Source of the DNA: Planctomycetota bacterium
Lineage (GTDB): Bacteria; Planctomycetota; UBA8108
Length of the DNA: 8,394 nucleotides
NCBI GenBank assembly: GCA_002695115.1
Contig: NZOA01000024.1
Coordinates: 2,419 to 10,812 of the forward strand
Direction: 5' to 3'
The notes below the pieces were generated by a model. It saw only the letters and a list, made by a program, of their open reading frames with translations. It did no database searches and had not been told where the DNA came from. Below are positions 1 to 7,106 of the stretch, piece after piece. Position 1 is the first letter of the stretch, and the number at the start of each line of letters is the position of its first letter. The translations under genes were made by a program, and so were the position numbers.

Positions 1-1
1 G

Positions 2-3000
2 GCGGACCGTCGCCAGAAGCTCTACGGACCTCTGGGCTATGAGCGTGACACCCATGGCCTGTGCAATTCCTTCACCCGTGGCCTGGATGGTTGGCTCTAC
101 GCCTGCCATGGCTTCAACAATATCACTGAGCTTGCCGGAACCGACGGGCACCAGATCCGGTTGCGCTCAGGTAATGTTTTTCGCATGCGGCTTGACGGCT
201 CGCGCGTAGAGCGATTCTCCAACGGCCAGGTGAACCCCTTCGGTCTCGCCTTTGACCGCTTCGGCGACCTCTTCAGCGCCGATTGCCATACGAAACCGGT
301 ATCGCTGCTTCTACAGGATGGTTACCACGAATCTTTCGGGGCTCCCCATGATGGGATCGGATTCGTACCCGGGATCATGGAGCACAACCACGGCTCCACG
401 GCGATCTGCGGAATCGTGCTCGGCAGTTCCACCGCCTTCGGGGAGTCTTACGCCGACAGCGCCTTCGGAGGGAACGTCACCACCTGCAGGATCAACCGCA
501 ACACCCTGGTTCGCAACGGGTCGAGCCTGCGGGCCCGCGAGGAGCCGGACTTCCTAGTCTCCGGTGACCCCTGGTTTCGGCCGGTATACCTGCAGGTGGG
601 TCCCGATGGAGCGCTCTACGTGGCGGATTTCTACAATAAGATCATCGGTCATTACGAGGTGCCGCTGGGGCATCCCGGGCGCGATCGTCATCGGGGCCGG
701 ATCTGGAGAATCTCCTACAGGGGCTCCAGTTCGCGACGCGATGTCCCCGCCAGTCTCCAGCGGCCCGCGCAGGGGGTATTAGCGAAGCTGTCGACCGGGG
801 AGTTGGCCAGGGAGGTTGGCTCAGAGCTGATGGCCCGCAGGGTTCTTGCCCTCGATGAAATCGAGCGGCGCCCCGTCGCAGAGGCCGCTCGCGCGTTGCG
901 GGGGAGGCTCTCAGAAGGGAACGGTCTGGGGAAGGCTTACGTCTACCGCGCTCTTGGCAGGCTCGGGGCATTGAGTGAGGCAGACCTCGTGGGCGCCGTT
1001 TCCCATCCCGACGCTGTCGTGCGATTGCACGCCCAGAGACTTCTTGCCGACACCCCCCTTGCCGGGGAGAAACACCTGGTGTGGATTCTCGGGGGCTTCA
1101 AGGATCCCGATCCCATGGTGAGGAGGGCCGCCGTGCAGGCCGCTTCGAGCAGGCCCGGGCAGGGCCTGGTTCGTCCTCTCCTGGGTCTTTACCATTCGAC
1201 CCCGGGCGGGGATGTCCATCTACGGCACTGCATCCGCATAGCACTTCGCAATCACCTCAGGAATACGGAGTGGTTCAGGGCGCTTGGCAAGGAAGCTCTC
1301 TCCGGGGCGGAGGTCGACCTGCTGATCAGCCTCTGCCTGGCTCTCAAGAATCGCGGCGCGGGAGAATATGTTATCACCCACCTTGACCGGTTGGCCTCTT
1401 TCCCGGCCGACAGGATTGGAGAGTATCTCCGTTTCGCGACGCGTTATATTCCCGAGGACTCGATTACCGGGGTGGTCGCCTTCGCCCGGGAAAGATACAG
1501 GGCGAGTCGGGATTCCCAGGGGGAACTGGTCGCTTTTATCCGGCAGGGGCTGGAGGAGCGGGGAGTCGCCGTTCCCGCGTCCGTTCGCGGCTGGGTGCTG
1601 GATCTTGCGAAGGATTATCTTGAAACGGGCGCGGCGGCCCTCGCTATGCAGGGCCGCCTCGCCAGGCAGGTCGCCTGGGATTATGTGCCGCATCCGGAGG
1701 CTCCCCAGCAGGAGAACCCCTGGCAGTTCTCTACCCGGGACAGCTTCAGGGCCCAGGTCAGGTCCGCTTCCGCCAGAGAAGAGGCGGGGCGGATTGGCTG
1801 GACCTATGTTCCATATCCCGCGAAATCGAAACAGAGGAATCCCTGGCAGCTTTCGACGCGGCGCAATTCCAGCGATGGGAAGAAATCGACCCTCTTGTTC
1901 AGTAGCTTCCCTGCAGGAGAGCAGAAGACGGGGATCTACCGTTCCGGGGTTTTTACGCTCCCGAAGACCTTCGGTTTCTGGATGGCGGGCCATGACAACC
2001 CTCCGGGCGGCAGGAACTATATCTGCCTGAGGGAGGCCGGCAATAAGGTCGTTTTACGGCGAGCGTCGCCGCCGCGAAACGATATCGCCCAGCGCCTCGA
2101 GTGGGATACAGCCGGGGAGGCCGGCCGCCGGGTCTATGTCGAGGTGGTTGACGGGAATAGAGAGGAGGCCTTTGCCTGGATCGCGGTGGGCCGTTTCAAT
2201 GTCGAAGCCTTGAATCCAGCCTGGGAACCTGTTTTGAGCAGCCTTCCTGCCGGTGAGCAGAAGGCGGGGATCTATCGCTCCGGGTCGTTTACGCTCCCGA
2301 AGAAGTTCAGCTTCTGGATGGCGGGTCATGACAAACCGCCGGGCGATCCGTCGGGTAAGAATAACTTCGTTCGCCTTAGGGGTGCTCTCAGTCACGCCGT
2401 CTTACGGCATGCGCCGCCGCCGCGGACCGATATCCTCGAGCGTATCAGGTGGGACACGGCCGACATAGCCGGGCGCAGGGCCTATGTCGAGCTTGTCGAT
2501 GGGAATACCGATGGCGCCTATGCCTGGCTGGCTGTGGGCGGCTTCTCTGTCCCGGGGCTCAGCCCGAGTCGAGTTCCGGAGGGTACGAGGAAAGGGGCCG
2601 GGCTGATTGGGGCCTGGGGCCTTTCAGAGTTGCGTCCCGCGCTGGTCGCCATCCTGGAGAATACCGCTCTCGATTACCGGCTGAGAGGGGAGATCGCCGC
2701 GGAGGTGGTCAGGCTGCGTCCGGATGCCCGCCTCTGGGCTCTGGCACGTGTTCCGGTGATGGCTGTGGCCAGCGAGGCCAACAAGAGACATGCGCTGAAG
2801 ATGATCGCGGCGGCTGATGCTGGAGGAGCCTTCGATGTGCTGGCGTCGGTCATGAAGGCGGCGAGCGCCCCGGGGCAGCGGCGTCTCGCCGGTGAACTGG
2901 CGACGGATGCCGTAGGGGTGGCGACCCTGATCTCCCTGGTGGAGGAGGGCAAGGCGGGGGCAGGGCTGTTGAAGCTGCCCTCCATCGCGCAGAACCTCTC

Positions 3001-3532
3001 TGCCGTCACCAACGGCGCACAGAAGAAAAAGATCGAGGTTCTGGTCAGCGAGCTTCCGTCTGCGAGCGAGCGGCTCGACGAGATCATGGAAAAAAGAAAG
3101 CAGAGCTATATCGACAACTCGGGCAAGGTCGGTCCCGGGCGTGAAATATTTCAGAAGACCTGCTCTGCTTGCCACAAGGTAGGTGAGGAGGGCCGGGAGT
3201 TCGCTCCCAACCTTGATGGAGCCGGTAATCGCGGCCTGGATCGGCTCATCGAGGACATTCTCGATCCAAATCGCAACGTCGATGTCGCCTTCCGCTCCAC
3301 GACGATCGTTACCCGCAAGGGGCAGGTCTACAGCGGCCTTCTGCGGCCTGGAGACGGGAAGCGAGTCGTCCTGGTCGACAGCCAGGGCAAAGAGGTTTCC
3401 GTGCCGCAGGCTTCAGTCGCCCGTCGCGCTCCCTCACGGCTCTCGCCGATGCCGGCGAATTTCTCTGAGACCCTGGGGGAGGAACAATTCCGCGATCTGC
3501 TGAGCTACCTGCTCTCGCTGCGGAGCTCTTGA
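2..3532 (+). CDS. PVC-type haem-binding protein (dehydrogenase-like propeller, HEAT-like region, duplicated beta-sandwich modules, cytochrome c domain); 5' end outside window
   Basis: The reading frame is open from base 2, so the start lies upstream; 1176 residues are visible, numbered here from base 2. Residues 1-240 match the blades of the 'membrane-bound dehydrogenase' propeller of Planctomycetes/Verrucomicrobia: GLDGWLYACHG, DPWFRPVYLQVGPDGALY, YNKIIGHYEVPLGHPGRD and GRIWRI. Residues about 260-420 are helical and HEAT-like (VVRLHAQRLL, MVRRAAVQAA). Residues 559-620 carry two copies of a short W-x-YVP...NPWQ-x-STR motif, and residues 634-853 two copies of a module resembling carbohydrate-binding beta-sandwiches of PVC and GH32-type proteins. 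A single haem c site, CSACH (C1054, C1057, H1058), begins the C-terminal haem domain; M1150 in SPMP is the probable second iron ligand. Family knowledge suggests an exported redox protein linked to sugar metabolism; substrate and electron partner are unknown. The signal peptide, if any, is not visible. The TTG at 161 is not a plausible start because homologous sequence continues upstream. Confidence 0.9.
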   Translation, partial: ADRRQKLYGPLGYERDTHGLCNSFTRGLDGWLYACHGFNNITELAGTDGHQIRLRSGNVFRMRLDGSRVERFSNGQVNPFGLAFDRFGDLFSADCHTKPVSLLLQDGYHESFGAPHDGIGFVPGIMEHNHGSTAICGIVLGSSTAFGESYADSAFGGNVTTCRINRNTLVRNGSSLRAREEPDFLVSGDPWFRPVYLQVGPDGALYVADFYNKIIGHYEVPLGHPGRDRHRGRIWRISYRGSSSRRDVPASLQRPAQGVLAKLSTGELAREVGSELMARRVLALDEIERRPVAEAARALRGRLSEGNGLGKAYVYRALGRLGALSEADLVGAVSHPDAVVRLHAQRLLADTPLAGEKHLVWILGGFKDPDPMVRRAAVQAASSRPGQGLVRPLLGLYHSTPGGDVHLRHCIRIALRNHLRNTEWFRALGKEALSGAEVDLLISLCLALKNRGAGEYVITHLDRLASFPADRIGEYLRFATRYIPEDSITGVVAFARERYRASRDSQGELVAFIRQGLEERGVAVPASVRGWVLDLAKDYLETGAAALAMQGRLARQVAWDYVPHPEAPQQENPWQFSTRDSFRAQVRSASAREEAGRIGWTYVPYPAKSKQRNPWQLSTRRNSSDGKKSTLLFSSFPAGEQKTGIYRSGVFTLPKTFGFWMAGHDNPPGGRNYICLREAGNKVVLRRASPPRNDIAQRLEWDTAGEAGRRVYVEVVDGNREEAFAWIAVGRFNVEALNPAWEPVLSSLPAGEQKAGIYRSGSFTLPKKFSFWMAGHDKPPGDPSGKNNFVRLRGALSHAVLRHAPPPRTDILERIRWDTADIAGRRAYVELVDGNTDGAYAWLAVGGFSVPGLSPSRVPEGTRKGAGLIGAWGLSELRPALVAILENTALDYRLRGEIAAEVVRLRPDARLWALARVPVMAVASEANKRHALKMIAAADAGGAFDVLASVMKAASAPGQRRLAGELATDAVGVATLISLVEEGKAGAGLLKLPSIAQNLSAVTNGAQKKKIEVLVSELPSASERLDEIMEKRKQSYIDNSGKVGPGREIFQKTCSACHKVGEEGREFAPNLDGAGNRGLDRLIEDILDPNRNVDVAFRSTTIVTRKGQVYSGLLRPGDGKRVVLVDSQGKEVSVPQASVARRAPSRLSPMPANFSETLGEEQFRDLLSYLLSLRSS
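1676..1738 (+). repeat. Short coding repeat, copy 1
   Basis: Encodes WDYVPHP, then eight variable-to-conserved residues, then WQFSTR (residues 559-579 of the haem protein). The spacing between the two tryptophans, 15 residues, is the same as in copy 2 at 1799-1861. In related PVC proteins an NPW-type motif of this kind normally sits just before one beta-sandwich module (from memory). This copy is followed by a second copy rather than by a module. Confidence 0.75.
1799..1861 (+). repeat. Short coding repeat, copy 2
   Basis: Encodes WTYVPYP...NPWQLSTR (residues 600-620). It aligns without gaps to copy 1 over 21 residues: W, YVP, P, NPWQ and STR are all retained. It leads into the first large module through a DGKKSTLLFSS linker, which is the expected order for this family. 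Confidence 0.75.
1901..2215 (+). repeat. Beta-sandwich-like module, copy A
   Basis: Residues 634-738 of the haem protein. Landmarks are AGEQKTGIYRSG, FTLPK, FWMAGHD, PPRNDI, the WDTAG turn, RRVYVEVVDGN and AWIAVGRF. The pattern of 'edge strand, FW-x-x-GH, CxRL, RWD, G-R-x-x-x-E-x-VDG, AW-x-AVG-x-F' resembles the ligand-binding beta-sandwich found in PVC haem proteins and at the ends of GH32-type enzymes. Carbohydrate binding is inferred from that resemblance and is not shown by the sequence itself. Confidence 0.8.
2237..2560 (+). repeat. Beta-sandwich-like module, copy B
   Basis: Residues 746-853. It repeats module A with the same landmarks (AGEQKAGIYRSG, FTLPKK, FWMAGHD, PPRTDI, WDTAD, VELVDGN, AWLAVGGF). 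Over the best-conserved 96 bases (1913-2008 against 2249-2344) I count 15 mismatches, about 84 % DNA identity, and 27 of 32 identical residues. That DNA-level similarity points to a fairly recent duplication. Copy B has a slightly longer loop (DPSGKNN). Confidence 0.8.
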
Positions 3533-3571
3533 GAGGGCTTCTCAGGACCGGGGAGCTTGCGAGGTAAGAAT

Positions 3572-3658
3572 TGGTGCCGGGAGGGGGACTTGAACCCCCA
3601 CGACCGTAAGGTCACCAGATTTTGAATCTGGCGCGTCTGCCAATTCCGCCACCCCGGC
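3572..3658 (-). tRNA. tRNA-Leu (anticodon CAA)
   Basis: Read on the minus strand, the acceptor arms GCCGGGG and TCCCGGC pair over 7 bp, including one G-U. The anticodon stem CCAGA/TCTGG encloses the loop TTCAAAA, so the anticodon is CAA (at 3622-3624), decoding UUG. A long variable arm built on GACC/GGTC marks a class II tRNA, as expected for leucine. The T arm is GGGGG-TTCAAGT-CCCCC (3583-3599). The discriminator is A and the 3' CCA is encoded (3572-3574). It lies alone, antiparallel to both flanking genes. Confidence 0.97.
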
Positions 3659-3685
3659 ACTCGGGTGTAAGTGGAACAGGCGGGC

Positions 3686-3714
3686 AGTTTACGCCCTCTA
3701 TGCCGTTCCCGCAA
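3686..3714 (-). promoter_or_regulatory. Candidate sigma70-type promoter of tRNA-Leu
   Basis: On the minus strand, TTGCGG (3709-3714) and TAAACT (3686-3691) are separated by exactly 17 bases. They lie 27 bases upstream of the tRNA 5' end (3658). The -10 box is followed at once by a GC-rich stretch (GCCCGCC), the kind of discriminator typical of stable-RNA promoters under growth-rate or stringent control. The -35 match is partial (3 of 6), so this is a reasoned candidate only. Confidence 0.5.
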
Positions 3715-3757
3715 GTGGGGCGGAATCGGCCAGTAGAATGGCGGGCCGGGCTTTTCA

Positions 3758-3769
3758 ACGAGATCTCGT
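3758..3769. repeat. Perfect 12-bp palindrome in the leader of the acyltransferase fusion gene
   Basis: ACGAGATCTCGT reads the same on both strands. It lies 76 bases upstream of the ribosome binding site at 3834, within the only stretch where a promoter for the fusion gene could sit if it is not transcribed from further upstream. It could be an operator half-site pair, but no -35/-10 pair with good spacing was found next to it. Function is not established. Confidence 0.35.
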
Positions 3770-3833
3770 ATTCTCTTTGCATCTTAACTTTAGCTTGAAA
3801 AGGTTGCTGCAGGTTAGACTGACACCGTACTTC

Positions 3834-3838
3834 AGGAG
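3834..3838 (+). promoter_or_regulatory. Ribosome binding site that fixes the start at 3846
   Basis: AGGAG lies 7 bases upstream of ATG 3846. The in-frame ATG at 3738 has no comparable site, and the 36 residues it would add do not look like part of a PlsC protein. Confidence 0.8.
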
Positions 3839-3845
3839 AATTGAA

Positions 3846-6800
3846 ATGCCCGGAGAGAAAACTGAATCACGCGGAGTGATGCGCCGTCTGGCTCGACGGC
3901 TGGTGCGGTTCTATTACCCCCGGCTGGAGATATCCGGGGTAGAGAAGATTCCGCAGAGCGGGCCGGTTCTACTGTGCGCGAATCACTCCAACTCGATGGT
4001 CGACCCTGTGCTGATCGGGGTCACCGCCGGGCGACCGGTGCGGTTTATGGCCAAGGCCACCCTCTTCGATATGCCCGTGGTGGGGCGGGCGATGTACGCC
4101 CTGGGCATGGTTCCCGCCTACCGGGGAATGGACGATGCGAGCCAGGTGCGCCGTAATCTCCAGAGCCTGGATACCGGGGCGGAGATCCTGGTCGAGGGGA
4201 AGGCCCTGGGGATCTTCCCCGAAGGCAAGACGACGGACAAGGCGCGTCTCGACAAGGTCCGGTCCGGTGCGGCTCGCATGGCCATCAAGGCCTTCGATGA
4301 GGGAACCCGCGGAATCCAGGTGGTTCCCCTGGGAATCAATTACGAACGAAAAGAACAATTTCGATCAGCCGTCTGGGTCCGGGTTGGAGATCCCATCGAT
4401 ATCGATGAGTGGGTGCAGCGTTACGATGGGGACAGCCGAAAGGCGATGCGCGCCCTGACGACGGAAATCGCCGATCGTCTGAAACAGTTGATGGTGCACC
4501 TCGATGAGCCCGAGTGGGAGCCTTGGCTGGAAGATCTCGAGATCATGGTTCCTGACGTGGTGGATACCGCTGAGGTCGCGGCCGGCTCGCTGCGCCAGCG
4601 CAAGCGGATCGCCGATGCGATGAACCACTTTCTGCAGGTCGATCGGGAAACAGCGGAAGGGTTCGCCGGAGAAATTGAAAACTACCGTGAGACCGTCAGG
4701 TCTGCCGGGCTCAAGATAGGCACACCTGTCCTGGAACAGAGCGGAATTCCCGCGGCGCTCAAGGTCTGCGCCCTGATGTTACGGTTGTTGGTGTTTTCTC
4801 TTCCGGCGCTGCTGGGAACGCTCTGGCACCTGGTTCCGTTTCTCGCTGTGCGTTCCATCGCGAGGATCCTGGATCAGCCCGGGCTGGTGACCAGGGCTAC
4901 ACACCGTATTGGAGTCGGGGTGCCCCTCTACCTGGCCTGGTACGCGGCGCTGGGCTGGCTCATGCTTGATCAGGACTTTCTGCCGAGCGTAGTCCTGAGC
5001 ACCCTGGTTTTCATGCCGTTCGCCGGTGTGTTCGCTCTTGCGTTCTGGAGAAGGGCGAGGGAGGCCACGGTCGTGTTGTGGCATCAGTTGCTGCTTTCCG
5101 CTCAGCGTAAGAAGCTGAAAGAGATCAGGCAGCTGCGGACCGATCTTCGCGGCCGGCTCGGCGGCCTGGCGAAAGAGTATGCGAAGGTTACGCCGCGTCC
5201 CGAACCGGCTCCGAAAATGCTGTGGCGCCGAAAGGCCTCAATTCTGACCGTCGTTTTCTCATCTGTATTGCTGGTCGCGGCCGCGGTCTCACTGGTCGGG
5301 TATTGGGTCTACGCGCCGAAAGGTATTGGAGAGAGAGAGAGTACGAGGCGGGTGAAGCCGCTGCCGCCTCCGCTCGAGTTGGCGGAGCTTTTGACGACGG
5401 AGAAAGGTAAGGCCGATTTAGAACGGGACCTTGAAGATGATGAGAAAGTGCTCATCGATCGTATCGGGGATCTGAACAAGCTGGAAGAGGATGCCACGAA
5501 GGTCGGTAAAGAGAAGGAGTTCGCAGAAGCCGGGAAGCAAGATTGGGACTGGTTCCAGGTGCAGGAAAACAGCGACAGGGTCCAGGATCTGTTGCGGCGT
5601 TTTTACATTTTCCGCGAAGAGTTGTTCCTTATTTTCTGGAGATATAAGAAGATCGGAGAAGCTGGGATCGAACCCGATAAACCACCTGATCCACTCCTGC
5701 TTCACGCATTTTTAGTTGAATACGCCGCAGGGACGGTGCTTTTCGAAACCTCCCTGAAGTTCGTTCACCAGTTCCACACGAAGAATACCGTTGCCAAGCT
5801 GAATGAAGGAATACCGCAATGGGGAATTCCGCCGGGCTTCTACAATTTCATCAAGAAGGGGCTTGAGAGCTCCGACAACATGGGCCTCTTCCAGGAATTC
5901 CAGGCACGCTACCAGGTGATGCAGGACAGCCCAAAAATCCAGGCTGAACTGGTTAAACTCGCTTCCTACGAAAAACTTGATGAGGCGATCGGTGCTGCGG
6001 AAGACACCATCAATAAATATGCTGAATCGAGTGGTCTCCGAGTTGTGCGCTTAGCGCGTGAGGACATCAAAAACAAAGGTAAGGAGGTTATCTACGAGGC
6101 GCAAAAGGCCATCTCCTCCTGGATCGGTGACTTCAAGACCATGACGGGCGTTTCGTTGGGCCAGAGCAGCCCCGGCCAATTTGATGAGTTGAAGAAGCTT
6201 CTGGAACCGGGTGACATCCTGTTGGAACGGAGGAATTACTACGGCTCCAACGCCTTTCTACCCGGCTATTGGCCGCATGGGGCCCTCTATATCGGCACCG
6301 CTGAAGATCTGGGAAAACTTGGTGTGGACGAGGAGGACCTGCAGGATCATCCCGGTTTTGGCGATGATGAGGAGCGAGCGAAGGAGAGAGCGAACAGGTC
6401 CTGGAAGGCATACACCGAACTGGATCACTCAGGGCACGAATGCACGATTATCGAGGCCGTCAGTGAAGGCGTGATTTTTTCTTCGATGGAACACTCCATT
6501 GGAGAGGCCGACTCTGTTGCCGTTCTGCGGCCGATACTGGAAAAAGCCGAGATCAAGGAAGCTATCAAGCGAGCCTTCACCTTCTGGAATCTCCCGTATG
6601 ACTTCGAGTTCGATTTCACCTCGACGGATAAGCTGGTCTGCACCGAGGTCGTTTATCGAGCCTACGGCGGTAATTCGGGAACGATCAAATTCGACGTCGA
6701 AAATATCATGGGACGCCCGACGATGCCGGCCGTCAACCTGGTCAGGAGATTCCAGAAGGATCGACTTGCCGGCCAGCCCCAATTTGAATTCATAGCGTTC

Positions 6801-7097
6801 CTGGAGTTGCCGGATAAGCAGATCAATTTCAGTCTCAAGGCGCTGTTCGTTGCCTGCACCTTCTGCGCCTTCATGATGGCCCTCCTGATTTGCCACCTGG
6901 GAGTGAAGACCCTGAAGAGACGCCTGGTGTTCGTGGTTCTCCTGGTGGTGTTCTCGGCCCCTGCCGTCATTTTCTTTCCGGGTGAGGATGGAAAGACCGG
7001 TGAAGCCGTCTTCAAGAAACCGGAAGAATTAGAGGAAACGCTGAAATTGAAGGGGCTGACCTGGTGGAATTACCTGGAGAAGGGGCTGATTAAGTAG
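3846..7097 (+). CDS. Fusion of PlsC-type glycerolipid acyltransferase with YiiX-like permuted NlpC/P60 domain; integral membrane protein
   Basis: The protein has 1083 residues, far longer than a usual 200-300-residue PlsC. Residues 1-250 hold all four acyltransferase blocks: I, NHSNSMVDP (H47, D53, spaced H-x5-D); II, GMVPAYR (G87-R93); III, FPEG (124-127); IV, VPLGINY (P161). They predict transfer of a fatty acyl chain to glycerol 3-phosphate or lysophosphatidate at the inner membrane. Hydrophobic spans follow at about 307-330, 361-377, 379-400 and 466-488. Residues 489-785 are charged and helical. From 786 a permuted papain-like domain of YiiX/YebB type begins: LEPGDILLERR, then WPHGALYIG (H811, probable catalytic His), IIEA (E870, possible third residue) and LVCTEVVYRAY (C932, probable nucleophile). 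His before Cys is the permuted order. Two more spans (999-1018, 1027-1045) precede a short soluble tail. The domain could be a peptidase, amidase, or acyl hydrolase/transferase; the substrate is unknown. Domain calls are firm for PlsC and good for YiiX. Confidence 0.9.
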   Translation: MPGEKTESRGVMRRLARRLVRFYYPRLEISGVEKIPQSGPVLLCANHSNSMVDPVLIGVTAGRPVRFMAKATLFDMPVVGRAMYALGMVPAYRGMDDASQVRRNLQSLDTGAEILVEGKALGIFPEGKTTDKARLDKVRSGAARMAIKAFDEGTRGIQVVPLGINYERKEQFRSAVWVRVGDPIDIDEWVQRYDGDSRKAMRALTTEIADRLKQLMVHLDEPEWEPWLEDLEIMVPDVVDTAEVAAGSLRQRKRIADAMNHFLQVDRETAEGFAGEIENYRETVRSAGLKIGTPVLEQSGIPAALKVCALMLRLLVFSLPALLGTLWHLVPFLAVRSIARILDQPGLVTRATHRIGVGVPLYLAWYAALGWLMLDQDFLPSVVLSTLVFMPFAGVFALAFWRRAREATVVLWHQLLLSAQRKKLKEIRQLRTDLRGRLGGLAKEYAKVTPRPEPAPKMLWRRKASILTVVFSSVLLVAAAVSLVGYWVYAPKGIGERESTRRVKPLPPPLELAELLTTEKGKADLERDLEDDEKVLIDRIGDLNKLEEDATKVGKEKEFAEAGKQDWDWFQVQENSDRVQDLLRRFYIFREELFLIFWRYKKIGEAGIEPDKPPDPLLLHAFLVEYAAGTVLFETSLKFVHQFHTKNTVAKLNEGIPQWGIPPGFYNFIKKGLESSDNMGLFQEFQARYQVMQDSPKIQAELVKLASYEKLDEAIGAAEDTINKYAESSGLRVVRLAREDIKNKGKEVIYEAQKAISSWIGDFKTMTGVSLGQSSPGQFDELKKLLEPGDILLERRNYYGSNAFLPGYWPHGALYIGTAEDLGKLGVDEEDLQDHPGFGDDEERAKERANRSWKAYTELDHSGHECTIIEAVSEGVIFSSMEHSIGEADSVAVLRPILEKAEIKEAIKRAFTFWNLPYDFEFDFTSTDKLVCTEVVYRAYGGNSGTIKFDVENIMGRPTMPAVNLVRRFQKDRLAGQPQFEFIAFLELPDKQINFSLKALFVACTFCAFMMALLICHLGVKTLKRRLVFVVLLVVFSAPAVIFFPGEDGKTGEAVFKKPEELEETLKLKGLTWWNYLEKGLIK

Positions 7098-7100
7098 GAG
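7096..7100 (+). promoter_or_regulatory. Ribosome binding site for the amidohydrolase, overlapping the preceding stop codon
   Basis: AGGAG begins inside the TAG stop (7095-7097) of the fusion gene and lies 6 bases before TTG 7107. The overlap suggests coupled translation of the two genes. It is the reason for preferring the TTG start over ATG 7152, which lacks a clear site. Confidence 0.65.
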
Positions 7101-7106
7101 CCCGAA

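Noticed and set aside
1220..1993. Minus-strand open frame of 257 residues
   Set aside because: It lies wholly inside the haem protein gene, which has clear family motifs; the composition is Arg/Pro/Gly-rich as expected of a shadow frame in GC-rich DNA.
3533..3571. Possible terminator between the haem protein gene and the tRNA
   Set aside because: Only a 4-bp stem (GAGA/TCTC at 3531-3543) without a T tract was found, too weak to call.
3505..3714. Minus-strand open frame of 69 residues
   Set aside because: It runs straight through the tRNA-Leu gene and its promoter; the protein (WRNWQTRQ, LRSWGFKSPSRH) is the familiar false translation of a tRNA.
3738..3845. Upstream in-frame ATG at 3738 as start of the fusion protein
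   Set aside because: It has no ribosome binding site, and the extra 36 residues do not resemble a PlsC N-terminus; ATG 3846 has AGGAG at the right distance.
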